A stretch of 64,000 nucleotides of DNA from Naganishia liquefaciens (taxonomy: Eukaryota > Basidiomycota > Tremellomycetes > Filobasidiales > Filobasidiaceae), in the NCBI GenBank assembly GCA_013423385.1, contig BLZA01000002.1, positions 62,001 to 126,000 on the forward strand, given 5' to 3'. Both the position numbers and the translations under genes were made by a program. The notes under the pieces are model-generated. The model was given only the letters and a program-made list of their open reading frames with translations, was not told the DNA's origin and made no database searches. Shown here one piece after another: positions 34,195 through 46,210 of the stretch; the stretch's first letter is position 1; the number at the start of each line of letters is the position of its first letter.

Positions 34195-34428
34195 GCCATG
34201 GCCGCTTTCCCTTGAGCGTAACCCCGACCGACATCCCACCCGCTTCCCCGTCGACATGAATTCGAATTCCTCGCCGGCCCTTTCTTGTCTCGGAAGCGGG
34301 ATGCAATCGGCGCGCGGAAGCAAATTCGCGACTGGCACGGGGATCGCTCGCTTCGTCATGAGAAAGGGCCGCCCCTCCTGCGTCTGCCTTCCACCGGGAC
34401 ACGCCATACTCACCACCACCGTCGAGCC

Positions 34429-37400
34429 ATGCGGCTTCTCGGGATTCTCCTCCTCGCGCTCGGGGCTGTGCATGCAGCGGACCCGAAAGTGGCCGTCACG
34501 AGGCTCAAGAACTTGCCCTCCAAGTTGTTCTATTTCGAGGATACCTCGGTGCGTCGTCGCAGAATAAGAGCCAGGGTAAAGCTTTCCCGCTAACGTCCTC
34601 GAGCAGACGATTCTGCTGCATGATCCTCTAGCCTCCGAGGTCAAGATCTCCACCGATGAAGGCGCAACATGGCAACCAATCCCCAACGTGCCGCAAGGAA
34701 CCGCCATCCGGTTGATTCAACATCCATTCAACAATGACATGGCATTCATCATTGGGAAAGAGGGCGTCAATTACGCAACGTACAATCGTGGCGCTTCGTG
34801 GGGCGCATGGGATTTTGGCGATGATGTACGCGGAAGGGAAGCAAGCTTGTCAAGCGACAGCGTCATGTCATTCCATGCGACGCAAAACGAATGGATCCTT
34901 ATTCAAGTCAAAGCATGCGAAGCTACCGGTGTCGGTCGATGGGGCGGCGGTCATAGTTGCTGGGACGAAACATGGTATACCCAGGATGCCTTTCGTTCCC
35001 CACCCAAGCTCCTCCTCGAGCAAACCAGCAGCTGTGTATTCGCCCGTGGGAGCAAGACGTTTACCAGCGGAACCGAATCCCAAATCTTTTGCGCGGCATT
35101 CGACGGTGCGAATAATAAAGATTCCAACGATGGGTGGCACAGTATTACGGAATCCCGACTATACGAATCCGATGAATGGTTCACCGACGGACGGAAACGG
35201 TTCGTCGATCTCGGGATTGGGAAACGTGCGCGAGGGGTAGCAGGGCTCGGGGTTGTCGGGGGATACATTGTCGTTGCGCTCAAAGATCCCGATACGACGG
35301 GTCCTTCAAGCAGCAATGATCCCATGCACCTCTACACCTCGACCGACGCGCGGACATTCCACCTCGCGCGGTTCCCGCACAGTGCGCTTCCGACGCTCAA
35401 GGAAAACAGTTATACCGTCGTGGAATCCACAACGCATTCCCTTGCGATTGATATCCTAACGGATCCGCGCGCGAGCGTCGGCACGTTGTTTGTCAGTGAT
35501 CAAGAAGGCGTCTACTTTGTGCAGGCGCTCCAAGGTACGAATCGGAATGATCTGGGGATTGTCGATTACGAGGGGATTACGGGACTCGAGGGCGTCGGGT
35601 TGGCCAATGTTGTCAAGAATCGAGAAGAGGTCGTCGGCTGGGGAGAGGAAAAAAAGCTGCAGACGCTGATGACGTATGATGACGGTACGTCCCGTTGTAG
35701 ATCCCCCTTTGACCAATGCTGAATCTCCCATCGCAGGAAGCAGCTGGTCTCCGATTCAGGCACCCGCGACACGCCTCAACGGGGACGCGTACACATGCGA
35801 CACGACCGACCTCGCCTCGTGCTCGTTGCACCTTCACTCCGTCTCGTCGCCGCACAACTATGGCAAGACATTCTCCTCGCCCGCGCCGGGATTCATCATG
35901 GGCGTCGGATCCGTCGGCTCGACGCTCGAGCCGTACGATGATTGCGATACGTACGTCTCCTCGGATGCCGGCGTCACGTGGCGAATGGCGCAAGAGGGTG
36001 CGCACAAGTATGAGATGGGCGATCAAGGGGCGATTCTCATCGTGATTGATGATGAGGATCGAACGGACCACGTCCACTATTCGTATGATTTCGGCAAGAC
36101 GTGGGAACGGCTCGATTTAGGAGTGACGCTGAGGGCGTTGCTGTTGACAACTGTCCCAGACTCGACGAGTCAGAAATTCATGATCCTCGGGACCTTGGCG
36201 CGCGGCGATGCATCCGGCGACGGACGACACGCGGTCGTCCACGTCGATTTTGCGGATCTGCAGCAGCGCAAATGCACCGAGGCGGATTTCGAGCGGTGGT
36301 ACGTCCGCCCCCGTGCCGGCCGGGATTGCATCTTGGGACACAAGCAATGGTACAAGCGGCGTAAACCCGACGCGGCGTGTTACGTCGGGAACAAATTCGA
36401 CGAAGAGATCGGGCACGAAGAGGACTGTGAATGCGCCGATGAGGATTTCGAGTGCGATTTCAACTATGTCCTCGCCGACGGTGAATGCGTCAGCAAGGGG
36501 CTCGAGACCGTCCCGGCCGGCTCGTGCACGCGCGAGGGACAGACGTACCTCGGTTCGTCGGGATACCGCAAGATTCCCGGCGATACGTGTAAAGGCGGCC
36601 TGGAAAAGGACAAGCCCGTGCGCAAGGACTGCTCGCTCGCGCGGCCCGAGGACGGCAAGGCTTCGCACGTCGTGCATGAGTTTGACTCGCTCGTGGTCAG
36701 CCAGCAGTATTTCGGCCAGGGGACGACGGTCCTGCTCCAGCTTGCGGATGATTCCGTCTGGCAGTCGAGCAACGAAGGCTTCTCGTGGAAACGGCTATAT
36801 GAGGACGAGCATTTCCTGGCCATCATCATGCACGCCTATGCGACGGAGCGCGCCTATCTCGTGACGGACTCGCGCAAAATGTATTATACGACAGATACCG
36901 GCCGCACGTGGAGCACCATCCAGGCACCCGCTGATCCGAACCCGTTCAACCTGCCCATGCTCGATTTCCATCCGACGCGGCCCGACTGGATCATCTTTAC
37001 GGGCGCGGCCGACTGCACCAACACGCTCAGCACGACGTGTCGCGCGATCGCCTACTATTCGACCGACAATGGCCGCAAGTGGAAAAAACTCGACGAGTAT
37101 GTGCGCACGTGTTCATGGGCGCGCGATGCACGGCTCAAGATTGACGAGCGCGAGATCATTTGCGAGTCGTACCGCGACAAGCGTGGCACGCAGCGGTCGC
37201 CCGACTATAACCCGGTTCAGTTGATCGCCGGTCAGCAATTCTACAGTCGCAAGACGAAATTATTCGATTCCGTCGTTGGTCATGCGACGTTTTCAGAGTA
37301 CATGATTGTGGCGGAATTGGACGAGGCGACCAACATGCTACGCCTGCAAGTCTCGCTCGATGGTCTGCACTTTTCCGAGGGACAATTCCCGCCGAGCATG

Positions 37401-39112
37401 AAGATTGATAATCGCGCCTACACGATTCTCGAGAGCAGCACGGATTCCGTGTTCCTGCACGTCACAATGAGCGACCAGCCGGGCAACGAATGGGGCAGCA
37501 TCTTCAAGAGCAATTCCAACGGCACATACTATAGTCTTGCCGTCGAACACGTCAATCGGGATATGCGCGGCTACACGGATTTCGAAAAGATGATTGGCCT
37601 CGACGGGATCGCCTTGATCAACGTCGTGGCCAATCCCGAGGCGGCCGGCGTATCGGGCAACAAGAAGCTGCGAACGCTGATCACGCACAATGACGGCGCC
37701 ACGTGGAAACCGATGAGTCCGCCAGCACGGGATTCGCTCGGTCAGGAATACGACTGTACGACAACATCGTGCGGACTGCACGTGTGGGGCTACACCTCGC
37801 GACGGGATTTCCGCGCGACGTATAGCAGTCCCTCAGCGGTGGGGCTAATGATGGCCGTCGGCAATGTCGGCGAAACGCTCGCGCCGTACACGGAGAGCGA
37901 TGTGTTTCTGACGCGGGACGGCGGCAAGGTGTGGGAAGAGGTGCACAAGGATGCGCACCTGTGGGAGTTTGGCGATAGCGGATCGGTGCTCGTGCTCGTC
38001 AACGATGAAGGCCCCGTGGATCATGTCATCTACAGCACGGATGAAGGACTGAGCTGGAACGAGTATGTGTTTGACAAGCGCTTGAGGGTTGGGAGTATCC
38101 AGACGGTGCCGACGGATACGAGCCGCAAGTTTATACTGATCGGGACGGCACCGGGCGAAGCGGAACGGAGCGTGATTGTTCACCTCGACTTTTCGCAGAT
38201 CACGCAGCGGAAATGTGAGTTCAAGAGGGACGCAGGGGACAAGGCTGACGTCTTTGTAGGCGTGTTGAACATCGAGGATCCTCAGCACGACGATATGGAG
38301 CTATGGAGTCCGAGTGAGAGTCGCGATGGGGAATGCTTGTTCGGCCGCAAGGTGAGTAGTCTTCCGGTCCCCGTGGAAAAGGACCCATGGCTGACCTCCC
38401 GTCGCGGCCAGACACTCTACCATCGCCGCATCCGCGACCACAACTGCTACATTGGCGAAACGCTCGTCCACCCACGCACGGTCGTCCGCAACTGCACCTG
38501 CGTCGCGAGCGACTTTGAATGCGAATTCAATCACGTCCGCAATGCCGACGGTCAATGCGTCCTCGTCGAGGGTGCCGTCGCGCTCGCAAGGGACACCTCG
38601 GCCGAGCAGTGTGGCGGGTTCGAACAGTATTGGTATGAGCGCACTGCGTATAGAAAGATCCCCTATAGTAGTTGCCAGGGCGGGGACAGACCCGACCGGG
38701 GGACGCGGCATGCGTGTCCGGGCCTCGTGGGCGGGAGCGGGTTCGGCGCGTTCTTGTACTGGGTCGTGCTCGTGCTCGTCTCGGCCGGCGCTGCGGCGGC
38801 CGTCGCCTACTTTTTCTACACGCGCAAGGACCGAGGGTGAGTACTAGCTCTGCTTCATTTGAATCCTCTAGCTGACGTCTTTGCAGTGCCATCCGATTAT
38901 CCGAACACCGAGCCTTTGGCGGCGAGTCGGGCGCGCTCTCGACACTGGCGTCCGTGCCGTACTTTTTGCTCGGCATCGCTGCCACCGCGGGCGCGTGGAT
39001 CCAAGAGCGGATACCATTCGTACGTGGGCTGTTCCCGGGCGGCGGCGCGTCGTACCGCCACGTACCGATAGACGAGGACGCCGAGATTCTGAATGCGTAC
39101 GACGAGGACTAG
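34429..39112 (+). CDS. VPS10: vacuolar protein sorting receptor Vps10 (sortilin family)
   Basis: Six exons (34429-34548, 34607-35684, 35737-38214, 38260-38351, 38412-38836, 38887-39112) give 1472 residues. Signal peptide MRLLGILLLALGAVHA. Two full Vps10 domains in tandem, each a ten-bladed propeller with Asp-box type turns (STDEGATW, SSDAGVTWR, STDNGRKW, TRDGGKVW, STDEGLSW) followed by a Cys-rich 10CC module (CILGHKQWYKRR ... CECADEDFECDFNY in the first; CLFGRK ... CTCVASDFECEFNH in the second). A membrane helix lies at about 1368-1391, then a tail that holds a second hydrophobic stretch (SVPYFLLGIAATAGAW), as in many fungal Vps10 proteins. The receptor carries vacuolar hydrolases such as carboxypeptidase Y from the late Golgi. 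Intron positions fit between the modules. Confidence 0.95.
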
Positions 39113-39281
39113 TTGTACTATATAGCCCGTGTCATTATTATAGAGTCAGGGTTGCTTATTTGCATCCGCGCGTCCGCTTGTCGGGCTGGGCGCGTTGCCG
39201 GAGGATCGCTCGCCGTCGGGCGATAAGGGGCGGGCATAGTGGTGGTGTCCTTGCCATTCCCCTTCCCGGGGGCCATCCATC

Positions 39282-40475
39282 ATGTCCAGCATGCTCGCCG
39301 CACAGCTCATCCTCCATCCCCAGCTCACAAAGTCGCTCAAACTCCTCGCGACCACCGTCGGACGCGACAAGGTGCGGGCGGCTGTCCCATCGTCACCGTT
39401 GATTGTCCGCTGACATGGCCCCCTTCCGCAGACGTACCGATTGATCCAATACCTCGCTCGACTTGTTGCATGGTCGTTGCTTCGCTCTGGCGGTGTGGAA
39501 GCCAAGGATGCCGCGGCACGATGGAACGGGCTCAAGGCGGGACTCGCGAGCGGACGAAAGAGTACGTTACGTGATGTGAACCTCACACCGTCAAGGATAC
39601 TTTGTGTTCTGATGCGCGCATAACGCCAGTGCTGCGACTCGTCAAACCGCTGGAACACCTTCAGACGGCAATCACAACGGCCAACACCCCCGTGTATGTC
39701 TGTCCTTTCGTTTCTGCCGTCCGTGCACTGAATGCCCCCGGTTCAGGAAATCATCTTCCCTGGCGCCCGTCGCCAGTAACGTTGCGCAACTTGCGCAGAT
39801 CGCACGTCAGCTATGCTACGCCGGCTATCTCAGCACCGATATGATCGTCTGGCTCCAAAGCGTCAAGTTCCTCCGCATCCGTGCCGAGTAAGTCTCCCCC
39901 TTTCGAGCTCCGCCGCATCCACGTTGAAAACGCCCTTCCCTCCCTTTTCGCAGCAAATTCGCCCGCATTAGCACAATCAGCCAGCGCTTCTGGCTGGGTG
40001 GCATCCTCCTGAGCTTGCTCTCCTCGTCCGCATCCATGTTCCGCTTGCGCACCGAAGGCCGTCGATTGGCATTGAGCCGTACGGCCGAAAAGAGCGGCCC
40101 GGAGGACCAAGAGGCCCGACGTGCCGAAGGACGGGCGCTCCTCAAGTGAGTCCCCCCCTCCTTCCGATTTCCCTTCAACTCCCCCCCCCTCCCTGGTCTC
40201 TGCTCGACGCATGCTGATCAATCAATTGCGGATTCAGGGAACGCGCCAGTCTCATCTCTCAGCTCACGCTCGACTGTCTCGACGTATGGATTCCCGCGAC
40301 GAATCTGGGCTATGCGCATCTCAATGACGGCGCGATCGGTGCTATTGGGTGAGTTGCGAGAGATTTCGAGCGTGCGCAGAATACTGATGATTGATGCAGT
40401 GTCGTCACGTCGTATATCGGGCTGCAGCAGCAGTGGATCAAGGTTCATGGGCTGCCCGCGGGTAAGGGCAAGTAG
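39282..40475 (+). CDS. PEX11: peroxisomal membrane protein Pex11
   Basis: Seven exons (39282-39371, 39432-39561, 39630-39693, 39747-39887, 39954-40145, 40238-40348, 40400-40475) give 267 residues. Pex11 shapes and divides peroxisomes. Family features: N-terminal amphipathic segment LILHPQLTKSLKLLATTVGR, then DKTYRLIQYLARLVAW, ARQLCYAGYLSTDMIVWLQ, ISQRFWLGGILLSLLSS, and the C-terminal LDVWIPATNLGYAH with a final membrane-associated stretch. Length is near the yeast protein (236). VPS10 ends 169 bp upstream on the same strand; the two are functionally unrelated. Confidence 0.85.
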
Positions 40476-40688
40476 ACGAGGTATTGGCTGTGGATGTTTA
40501 GTCAGATGGCTGGAAACGAGTGTAATTCGATTCTATCAATGCGTTTGCATGGCCACCCATTCACCTGTCCGCTGCCCTTTGCCCCTTTTGCCTGGAATCC
40601 CAACTCGCCAAATGTGCATGACGCCTTTCCTCTGATCGCCGATGCGCCGGAGATGGCCGAACGCGCCGTGTGACTCGCAGCGTATACA

Positions 40689-40696
40689 TATATATT
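40689..40696 (+). promoter_or_regulatory. TATA box candidate for the aldo-keto reductase gene
   Basis: TATATATT about 75-82 bases upstream of the ATG at 40771, inside a run of alternating T/A in an otherwise C-rich leader. Confidence 0.45.
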
Positions 40697-40770
40697 CCCA
40701 GCCCATCCAACCCCCGACCGCCCTCCCCGCCCCCTCCCCCTCCCTCCTATCCCACACACACGCACGCACC

Positions 40771-42048
40771 ATGCCATTCACCTCAGTCAAGCTCAACGAC
40801 GGCCGCCACATTCCCGCTATCGGCTTCGGGACGTGGAAGATTCCGCAGGACGTGGCGGGCGACCAGACGCAGCAGGCCATCGAGGTTGGGTTCGACCATA
40901 TCGATACCGCGCAGGTATGGCTTTTCTCTGCTAGCGGCGTCATCGTCGTCGTCGTTCGAGGGGCTCCTTTCTGATACGTCGGTCCTTAGGTCTATCGAAA
41001 TGAAGTCGAGGCCGGACAGGGAATTCGGGATAGTGGATTGAAGCGAGAGCAGTTGTGGATTACGACCAAGTGGAGCGGTGTCGATGATAAACCCGTTCGA
41101 CAGAGCTGTCTCGAGAGTTTGGACAAGGTTGGGTTCCCTTCCCTTGGTTGTCTAGGACGGAATGGGCTAACATGTCGCGGTGGAATAGCTCGGCATCGAG
41201 TACCTCGACTTGTACCTCATTCATTCGCCGCGGCTTTGCAAGGGCGATATCGCCGGTACGTGGGCCGAGTTTGAAAAGCTGAAAAAGGAAGGACTCGTCA
41301 AGTGAGTTGCTCGTCGATGGGGTGCAAGGATTGCCAGTGTGCTTACACGTCTCGCAAAAGGTCTATCGGTGTCTCCAAGTAAGCGGCTCGTTATTGGAAG
41401 CATCGAGGAAACAGAATACTAATTCCGCTTCAGCTTTACCGTCAAAGACCTTGAGACGCTCTTGAAAACCGCCAACATCAAGCCCGTCGTCAACCAAAGT
41501 AAGTCTTCTGCCACCTGCCACCTGCCACCTGCCACCCCAATCACTACTGATCCCTCGAACAAAGTCCTCCTCCACCCCTACGTCATCCACCAACAAACCC
41601 CGCTCCTCGAATACATGCACGAGCAGAATATTGCGCCCGAGGGCTACTCTTCCTTGATCCCGCTGACGTCCCGCCAGGGCGGACCGGTCGACAAGCCCGT
41701 CGCCGAGATTGGGAAACGACTCAAAGTCGAACCGGAACAAGTCTTGCTCGCTTGGTCTCGTGCAAAGGGGTACGTCCTTTCCCTCTCTCCCTCCATCCTC
41801 TACCCTCATATTGACGACCGCTTGGTTCTTCAAGGGCAATCGTCATTACCACCTCGTCACGCAAGGACCGGCTCGAGCGGTACCTTGCCGTCGGGGATAT
41901 CACATTGACCGACCAAGACGTCGAGGCGATTGATAAGGCGGGGCGAAAGGGTGAGCGCGATGAGAAGCGAAAGACACAAATGGTTAGGGGCGTCAAGTGG
42001 GCTGCGCTCGGAGGTGTCGGTCTATGGGCGCTGGCGAGGCTTCTCTAA
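40771..42048 (+). CDS. aldo-keto reductase with a C-terminal membrane-anchor-like tail
   Basis: Seven short-intron-separated exons, about 298 residues. NADPH-dependent reduction of a carbonyl; substrate unknown. AKR signatures: DGRHIPAIGFGTW, FDHIDTAQVYRNE (catalytic Asp and Tyr), LWITTKWS (catalytic Lys), YLDLYLIHSPR (catalytic His), SIGVSNFT, and the cofactor-binding VITTSSRKDRLE. It deviates from the family at the end: after the KGERDEKRKTQM linker, the last 18 residues (VKWAALGGVGLWALARLL) are hydrophobic and could anchor the enzyme as a tail-anchored protein. Two introns use weak sites (donor GTTGGG, acceptor ACAAAG). One intron contains four copies of a 7-bp repeat. Confidence 0.85.
41508..41535 (+). 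repeat. 7-bp tandem repeat in an AKR intron
   Basis: Four copies of CTGCCAC in a row within the short intron between the fifth and sixth exons. Confidence 0.8.
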
Positions 42049-42329
42049 GGAATGGTGAAACAAGCAAGAGGGGAGGGGATTGGCAAGGAGGGCAAGAGAA
42101 CAAGAAAAAATATGGTTGTAGATACACGCTCGGCGAGACGTCTAGTTGGAATGCTTGAAACATGGCTTTGACGCGATACTTGGCGCCGGATTGGGTTTCA
42201 TTCTATACGGTTCCACACGGTGTTCAAGGATCTATATGGCTGCCTCATGCACAAGGTATGTGTTATCATCGCGCCTGATCGCGTTCCAAATCGGCTCTTA
42301 GACCTTCAAAACTCCGCAACCTACGTCTA

Positions 42330-42692
42330 TCACGGAGCGCTGAGCAATTCTTCATAATGCCTTCTACCATCGACCGAGCTATACATCATGACGGTCTCAG
42401 AGCCCCTTGGTACAGCCAGTCTGATCTGCAGGCTCCCAGGCTTGACGCCTTCAGAATGCCCAGAAAGCGCTCGCTCGCGGTCGCTGAGCCGGCCGATTGG
42501 ATTAAATGCGGGAGATGACGAATCAGACCCACGGACTTCCGGACGCCAAACCGCCCATTGAAAACCCCTTTCCACGTCCCCATACGGCTTGACCTTGTCG
42601 CTATCAGGGAGCAAACGCACTGCGAGAGCATTCACAGCACCCACGTCAGGCCGGAAATGATAGCTCAAGATTGGACGCATCCGGATGACCAC
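42330..42692 (-). CDS. possible distant solo member of the orphan WRPD family
   Basis: 120 codons reading on the strand opposite to the acetyltransferase and overlapping its first 36 bases. It contains FQWAVWRPEV, close to AWAIWRPDG and WMIWRPDL of the tandem family at the left edge, and some 40 residues later PGSLQIR, which may match PSSICVR of copy D. The FSG/DWxxxF module is absent. It may start at a downstream ATG. The match is short, so this could be chance. Confidence 0.3.
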   Translation of the reverse strand: MVIRMRPILSYHFRPDVGAVNALAVRLLPDSDKVKPYGDVERGFQWAVWRPEVRGSDSSSPAFNPIGRLSDRERALSGHSEGVKPGSLQIRLAVPRGSETVMMYSSVDGRRHYEELLSAP

Positions 42693-43214
42693 GAGTTTAC
42701 CGTATCGACGCGCAAAGACCTGCTCGACCTGGCGGCAATCAATGATGCACTGGACAGCGACCTCGTCTACTGGAGCACACGATTGCCCGAGGAGGTATTG
42801 CGCAAGATGCTGGACAACTCGTTATCACTAGGGCTCTACCATACTGGACCGAATGGCGGTAAGCTTCTCCCCTTTGGGCCATCTATGATCTGGTACCAAC
42901 TCACTCGTGCAGTTCGACAACAAATCGGGCTTGCCCGGGTTGTCACCGACGAGGTCTCTTTTGCGTACCTCACAGATTTCTACTGTTTGAAACCGTTCCA
43001 GGGAAAAGGATTAGGCAGCTGGATAATGAAAATACTGGACGATACATTCGTCACTTGGCCACACCTGCGGCGCCTCATGTTTATCACGGATCCTGTCCAC
43101 GGCAAGCCCTTTTACGAGAAACACCTGCACAAGTGTCACGAGTTGGATCTCGTATCCAAGGGCTATTGTATGATGGAAAAGCTCTACGACGGAGCACCAA
43201 AGATCTTCCGATGA
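42657..43214 (+). CDS. GNAT-family N-acetyltransferase
   Basis: Two exons (42657-42858, 42913-43214), about 167 residues. The fold is recognisable from QQIGLARVVTDEVSFAYLTDFYCL (beta-strand pair) and the acetyl-CoA motif QGKGLGSWIMKILDD, the R/Q-x-x-G-x-G/A form of GNAT enzymes; C-terminal FYEKHLHKC and KGYCMMEK also fit. Substrate cannot be told; fungal single-domain members of this type resemble small-molecule or arylamine-type acetyltransferases. The 54-bp intron is in frame and lacks a stop, so the unspliced form would also translate; the spliced join (GPNGVRQQIG) fits the family better. The start is the ATG before AQDWTHPDDHEF. Confidence 0.75.
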   Translation: MIAQDWTHPDDHEFTVSTRKDLLDLAAINDALDSDLVYWSTRLPEEVLRKMLDNSLSLGLYHTGPNGGKLLPFGPSMIWYQLTRAVRQQIGLARVVTDEVSFAYLTDFYCLKPFQGKGLGSWIMKILDDTFVTWPHLRRLMFITDPVHGKPFYEKHLHKCHELDLVSKGYCMMEKLYDGAPKIFR

Positions 43215-43255
43215 CGCGGAATGCGAAAAAAATATCCATAGTGTCCATGCTCAAT

Positions 43256-45825
43256 TTACAGAAAGAATGAGGCATTGATCGCCAACCATACCAGCATCGT
43301 CGGCCACAACACCTTCCACACTTCCCTACCCGTCTTTGCCAATACGCCGTTCCGCCCGCCAAGCCACTTACCGACAACGGCCAGCCGCTGCTTGAGTATC
43401 CTCAGCCGACGATTCCGCGTCTTGACATCGGCGTCAAACACAAGCTGCATCACCGTCATGTCTTTTGCCTTTGCGGCGCTGATCCAGTCGCTCGGGGTCG
43501 TCATCATCCGGGATGTTTTACGCGACAGCGTTCGTGGTTTGCTCGGAGTGCCGACGCGCTGCGATGCCCCACCGTCAGGCAGAGGCAGGAAATACGACGA
43601 GGGCTCATCACTGATCGGTTGAAGATGTTTTTCATTGTTCAGGGGCGTTCCTCCAGGGGATGTATACGGTCCAGCCGTTACCCGAGAGCGCGGTCCCGTC
43701 TGACTCATGTACAGTCCATCGGGGAAACGTGATTCTTCTTCATCCGCAATCGAATGGCGCTGGGCCTTGGGACTGGCCAGCGGTGAGACTGGCGCCGATT
43801 TGGTAATCCGACGAACGTTACTTGGTCGCGAACGGGCCGTCGCTCCGAGCATTCCCGAGCTAGCGGTCTCCTCCATCGGACTCATCTTGAGTATCTGCGA
43901 CGATTTCCGCGCAATCGTGGGCGATTTTTCGCGATAAGGCGACAGGTTGGCGCTGCTGTTGCTGAAACTGCCCGGCCCGGACCTTGGCGCTGGGGAATTG
44001 TCGTTGACTATGCCTCCAGAGCCAATGGTCCAGCCGCCATACTTGGCGATGACCTGCTTCAGGTTCAAGTAGAACAGCAGAAGAATGCACACCGTAGCGA
44101 GCGGAATGTAGCGTTTAAAGTAGATTTGTAGCTGGTCCGGCAAGAGGCACGGAGTGTCGGCGAACGTCGGCTGTGATAGCGAGACGGCGTGTTGTGGCGG
44201 CACGAGAGACATCAATTGAAACCCGGGCCGATTGATGCCCATGGCCATAGAGAAGGCCTTGAGTGTCGTCTCCTTGACTCCAGTTGGATGCCAATACTCG
44301 CAATAGTCATGGTCATCGCCGCTGTAAAAACACTCAGCCGTGTCCCGAGCAAAGCAAGATTCGACTTACCTGAAGATGGCGTCCGGTTTCAAATAATTGA
44401 GCAGGAACCGGGTCGTCTCGCTCCCCAGCAGATTCTGGTATCCGATTCCCGCGCCCTTGAGCAGTCTGCCCCTTTCCCTTAGGGGTCCGCATGTTGATGA
44501 TTCCGGACGCGCCAGCGGAATGTGACTAATCAGGATCTTGGGTCCGGAAGGCGGGTCTATGGCAGACGATCAGTCGAGCACCAGATCCCAAATGCAGCCA
44601 AACGTACTTTGGCTAAGATTCTTGATGAACTCGATCACCCCGCCAGGAACACCTTGCCACTCGCCTAATTGCACTTCGGCTGCGTATCGACGATAGTCTT
44701 CTTCGATGAGGCTAACAGCGTCTAGCAATATGACAGTGTGATTTGCAATCTCAATGAGCGTGTTGGGAGGTGTAAAGCTGGAAAGGCGTCAGCTAGATTC
44801 ATCGAGTCACGTGTAACGACTCACTTTTCCGCAAAGCGTTGCTTTGCAAAAGGGCTGAATAGTCTGTTAGGCCCCAATCCGAGATCGTGGTTTCCCGGCA
44901 CATAGTATATCGGCGTGGCATCGGAAAGCGAGAATATCGACTTGAATCGTGCGAGGTAGCTCTGATACCTGACGATAGAATTAGCGTGATGCAAGCCCAA
45001 CATCCATGAGACCTACTCCTCATCGTCAAACACGCCTCGTCCCCAATCCATCATATCGCCAGCCATAATAACCGCATCGATCTTGCCGAGCCTCTTCAAG
45101 ACATCCCAGCTCTTGCGCATATACAGGTCGATGAACCACGTTGTGAATTTCTGCAAGATCGAATTCCGGCTTGGATACGATAGTGTCGGGTGCGGTATCT
45201 GCGGATCGGCGAGAAGCACAACGTGTGTCGGCGTGACTGCTTGCCATGTTCCATTCATATCAATCTGCGCAGTCGCGACTCTGGTATCCGGAAACCGGCA
45301 TCCTGATACGGCGTGGAAGAATTCTCCAACCTCGCACCAGATGACCATGACGATCCATCCAAACCTCATCCCCCAAATCAGTGTCATCCGACTGCGCCAA
45401 CCCGTTCCCGCTCCCCATCGGTCCGCCTGCGCCGTTCCACCCAGCGCCTGTCCTCCCTGCAGCCCACCGCTTGTTCTCCTTCTCTCAAGCAGACCCGACG
45501 AAGCGCCCGCGATTCCCGATGGGAAAATAATGCTGGGACTACGCGAGAGCGAGGGCGTCTCGCCGTTACTGCTCGCGGGATACTGATGCGCGAAAAAGGA
45601 TCCTCCCGTGGATAGTGGCTGATCCGACACGCCCTCGGGATACAGGGATGACGCGTAGCCGTATCCCATCCCTCCGCCGTTCTCGAGCGACTTGAGATCC
45701 ATATGTGAATTGTGACGTGATGACATGGGCGAGTTTCCAACATCGATAAAGGACTGGGAACGGTAGGGCGAGGAAAGGCCGCGGGACGGGCCGAGGTCAC
45801 CATAGCGGTCTCTGTTCTGGTCCAT
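43256..45825 (-). CDS. Cdc1/Ted1-type membrane metallophosphoesterase
   Basis: Multi-exon gene from MDQNRDRYGDLGPS to a C-terminal helix ending ASFFL. The calcineurin-like phosphoesterase motifs are complete: VVLLADPQIPHP, VIMAGDMMDWGRG, YYVPGNHDLGLG, ILISHIPLARP and SGDDHDYCEYWH. A membrane helix precedes the domain (WIVMVIWCEVGEFFHAV), a second follows it (YIPLATVCILLLFYLNL), and the last residues are hydrophobic. Proteins of this kind (Cdc1, Ted1, mammalian MPPE1/PGAP5) remodel ethanolamine phosphate on GPI anchors in the ER/Golgi. The N-terminal 130 residues and a 200-residue Ser/Pro-rich loop before the last helix are disordered additions. I cannot say whether it is the Cdc1 or the Ted1 orthologue. 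Confidence 0.8.
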
Positions 45826-46210
45826 GGTGTCGACGCAGGAGAGGCGGAAATGCCTTGTGGGAGGATGCTCAGCGCGATGATATTGGGCGCAGGGACACGA
45901 GAGATGAATGGTAAACAGGCGTCCCGGGCGATCGGGAGATCCTAGACAAGTCGCGCGTGCCAAGCTGGATTAGCTCCGTTTACGTAATCTGGGACCACTC
46001 GACTCATGGGGAGATTCAAGTGGGCTTTTCGCTGGGTCTCGGTCCACGGATGCAACGAGATACCCACCGTGACAGCGGCGTGAGGAGGATCTGTCAAACC
46101 CTGCGAATTCAACGGGATTCGGCAAAGCACACCCACGACTTTCGCAACGTCCATGGAGAACATGCGCTGTAGCAGATTATACCTATTCATAACTCTATGT
46201 ATCCTCCGAA

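Noticed and set aside
33692-34567. 291-codon plus-strand open frame
   Set aside because: Antisense to the first MSH1 exon, which has a clear mitochondrial presequence and MutS start.
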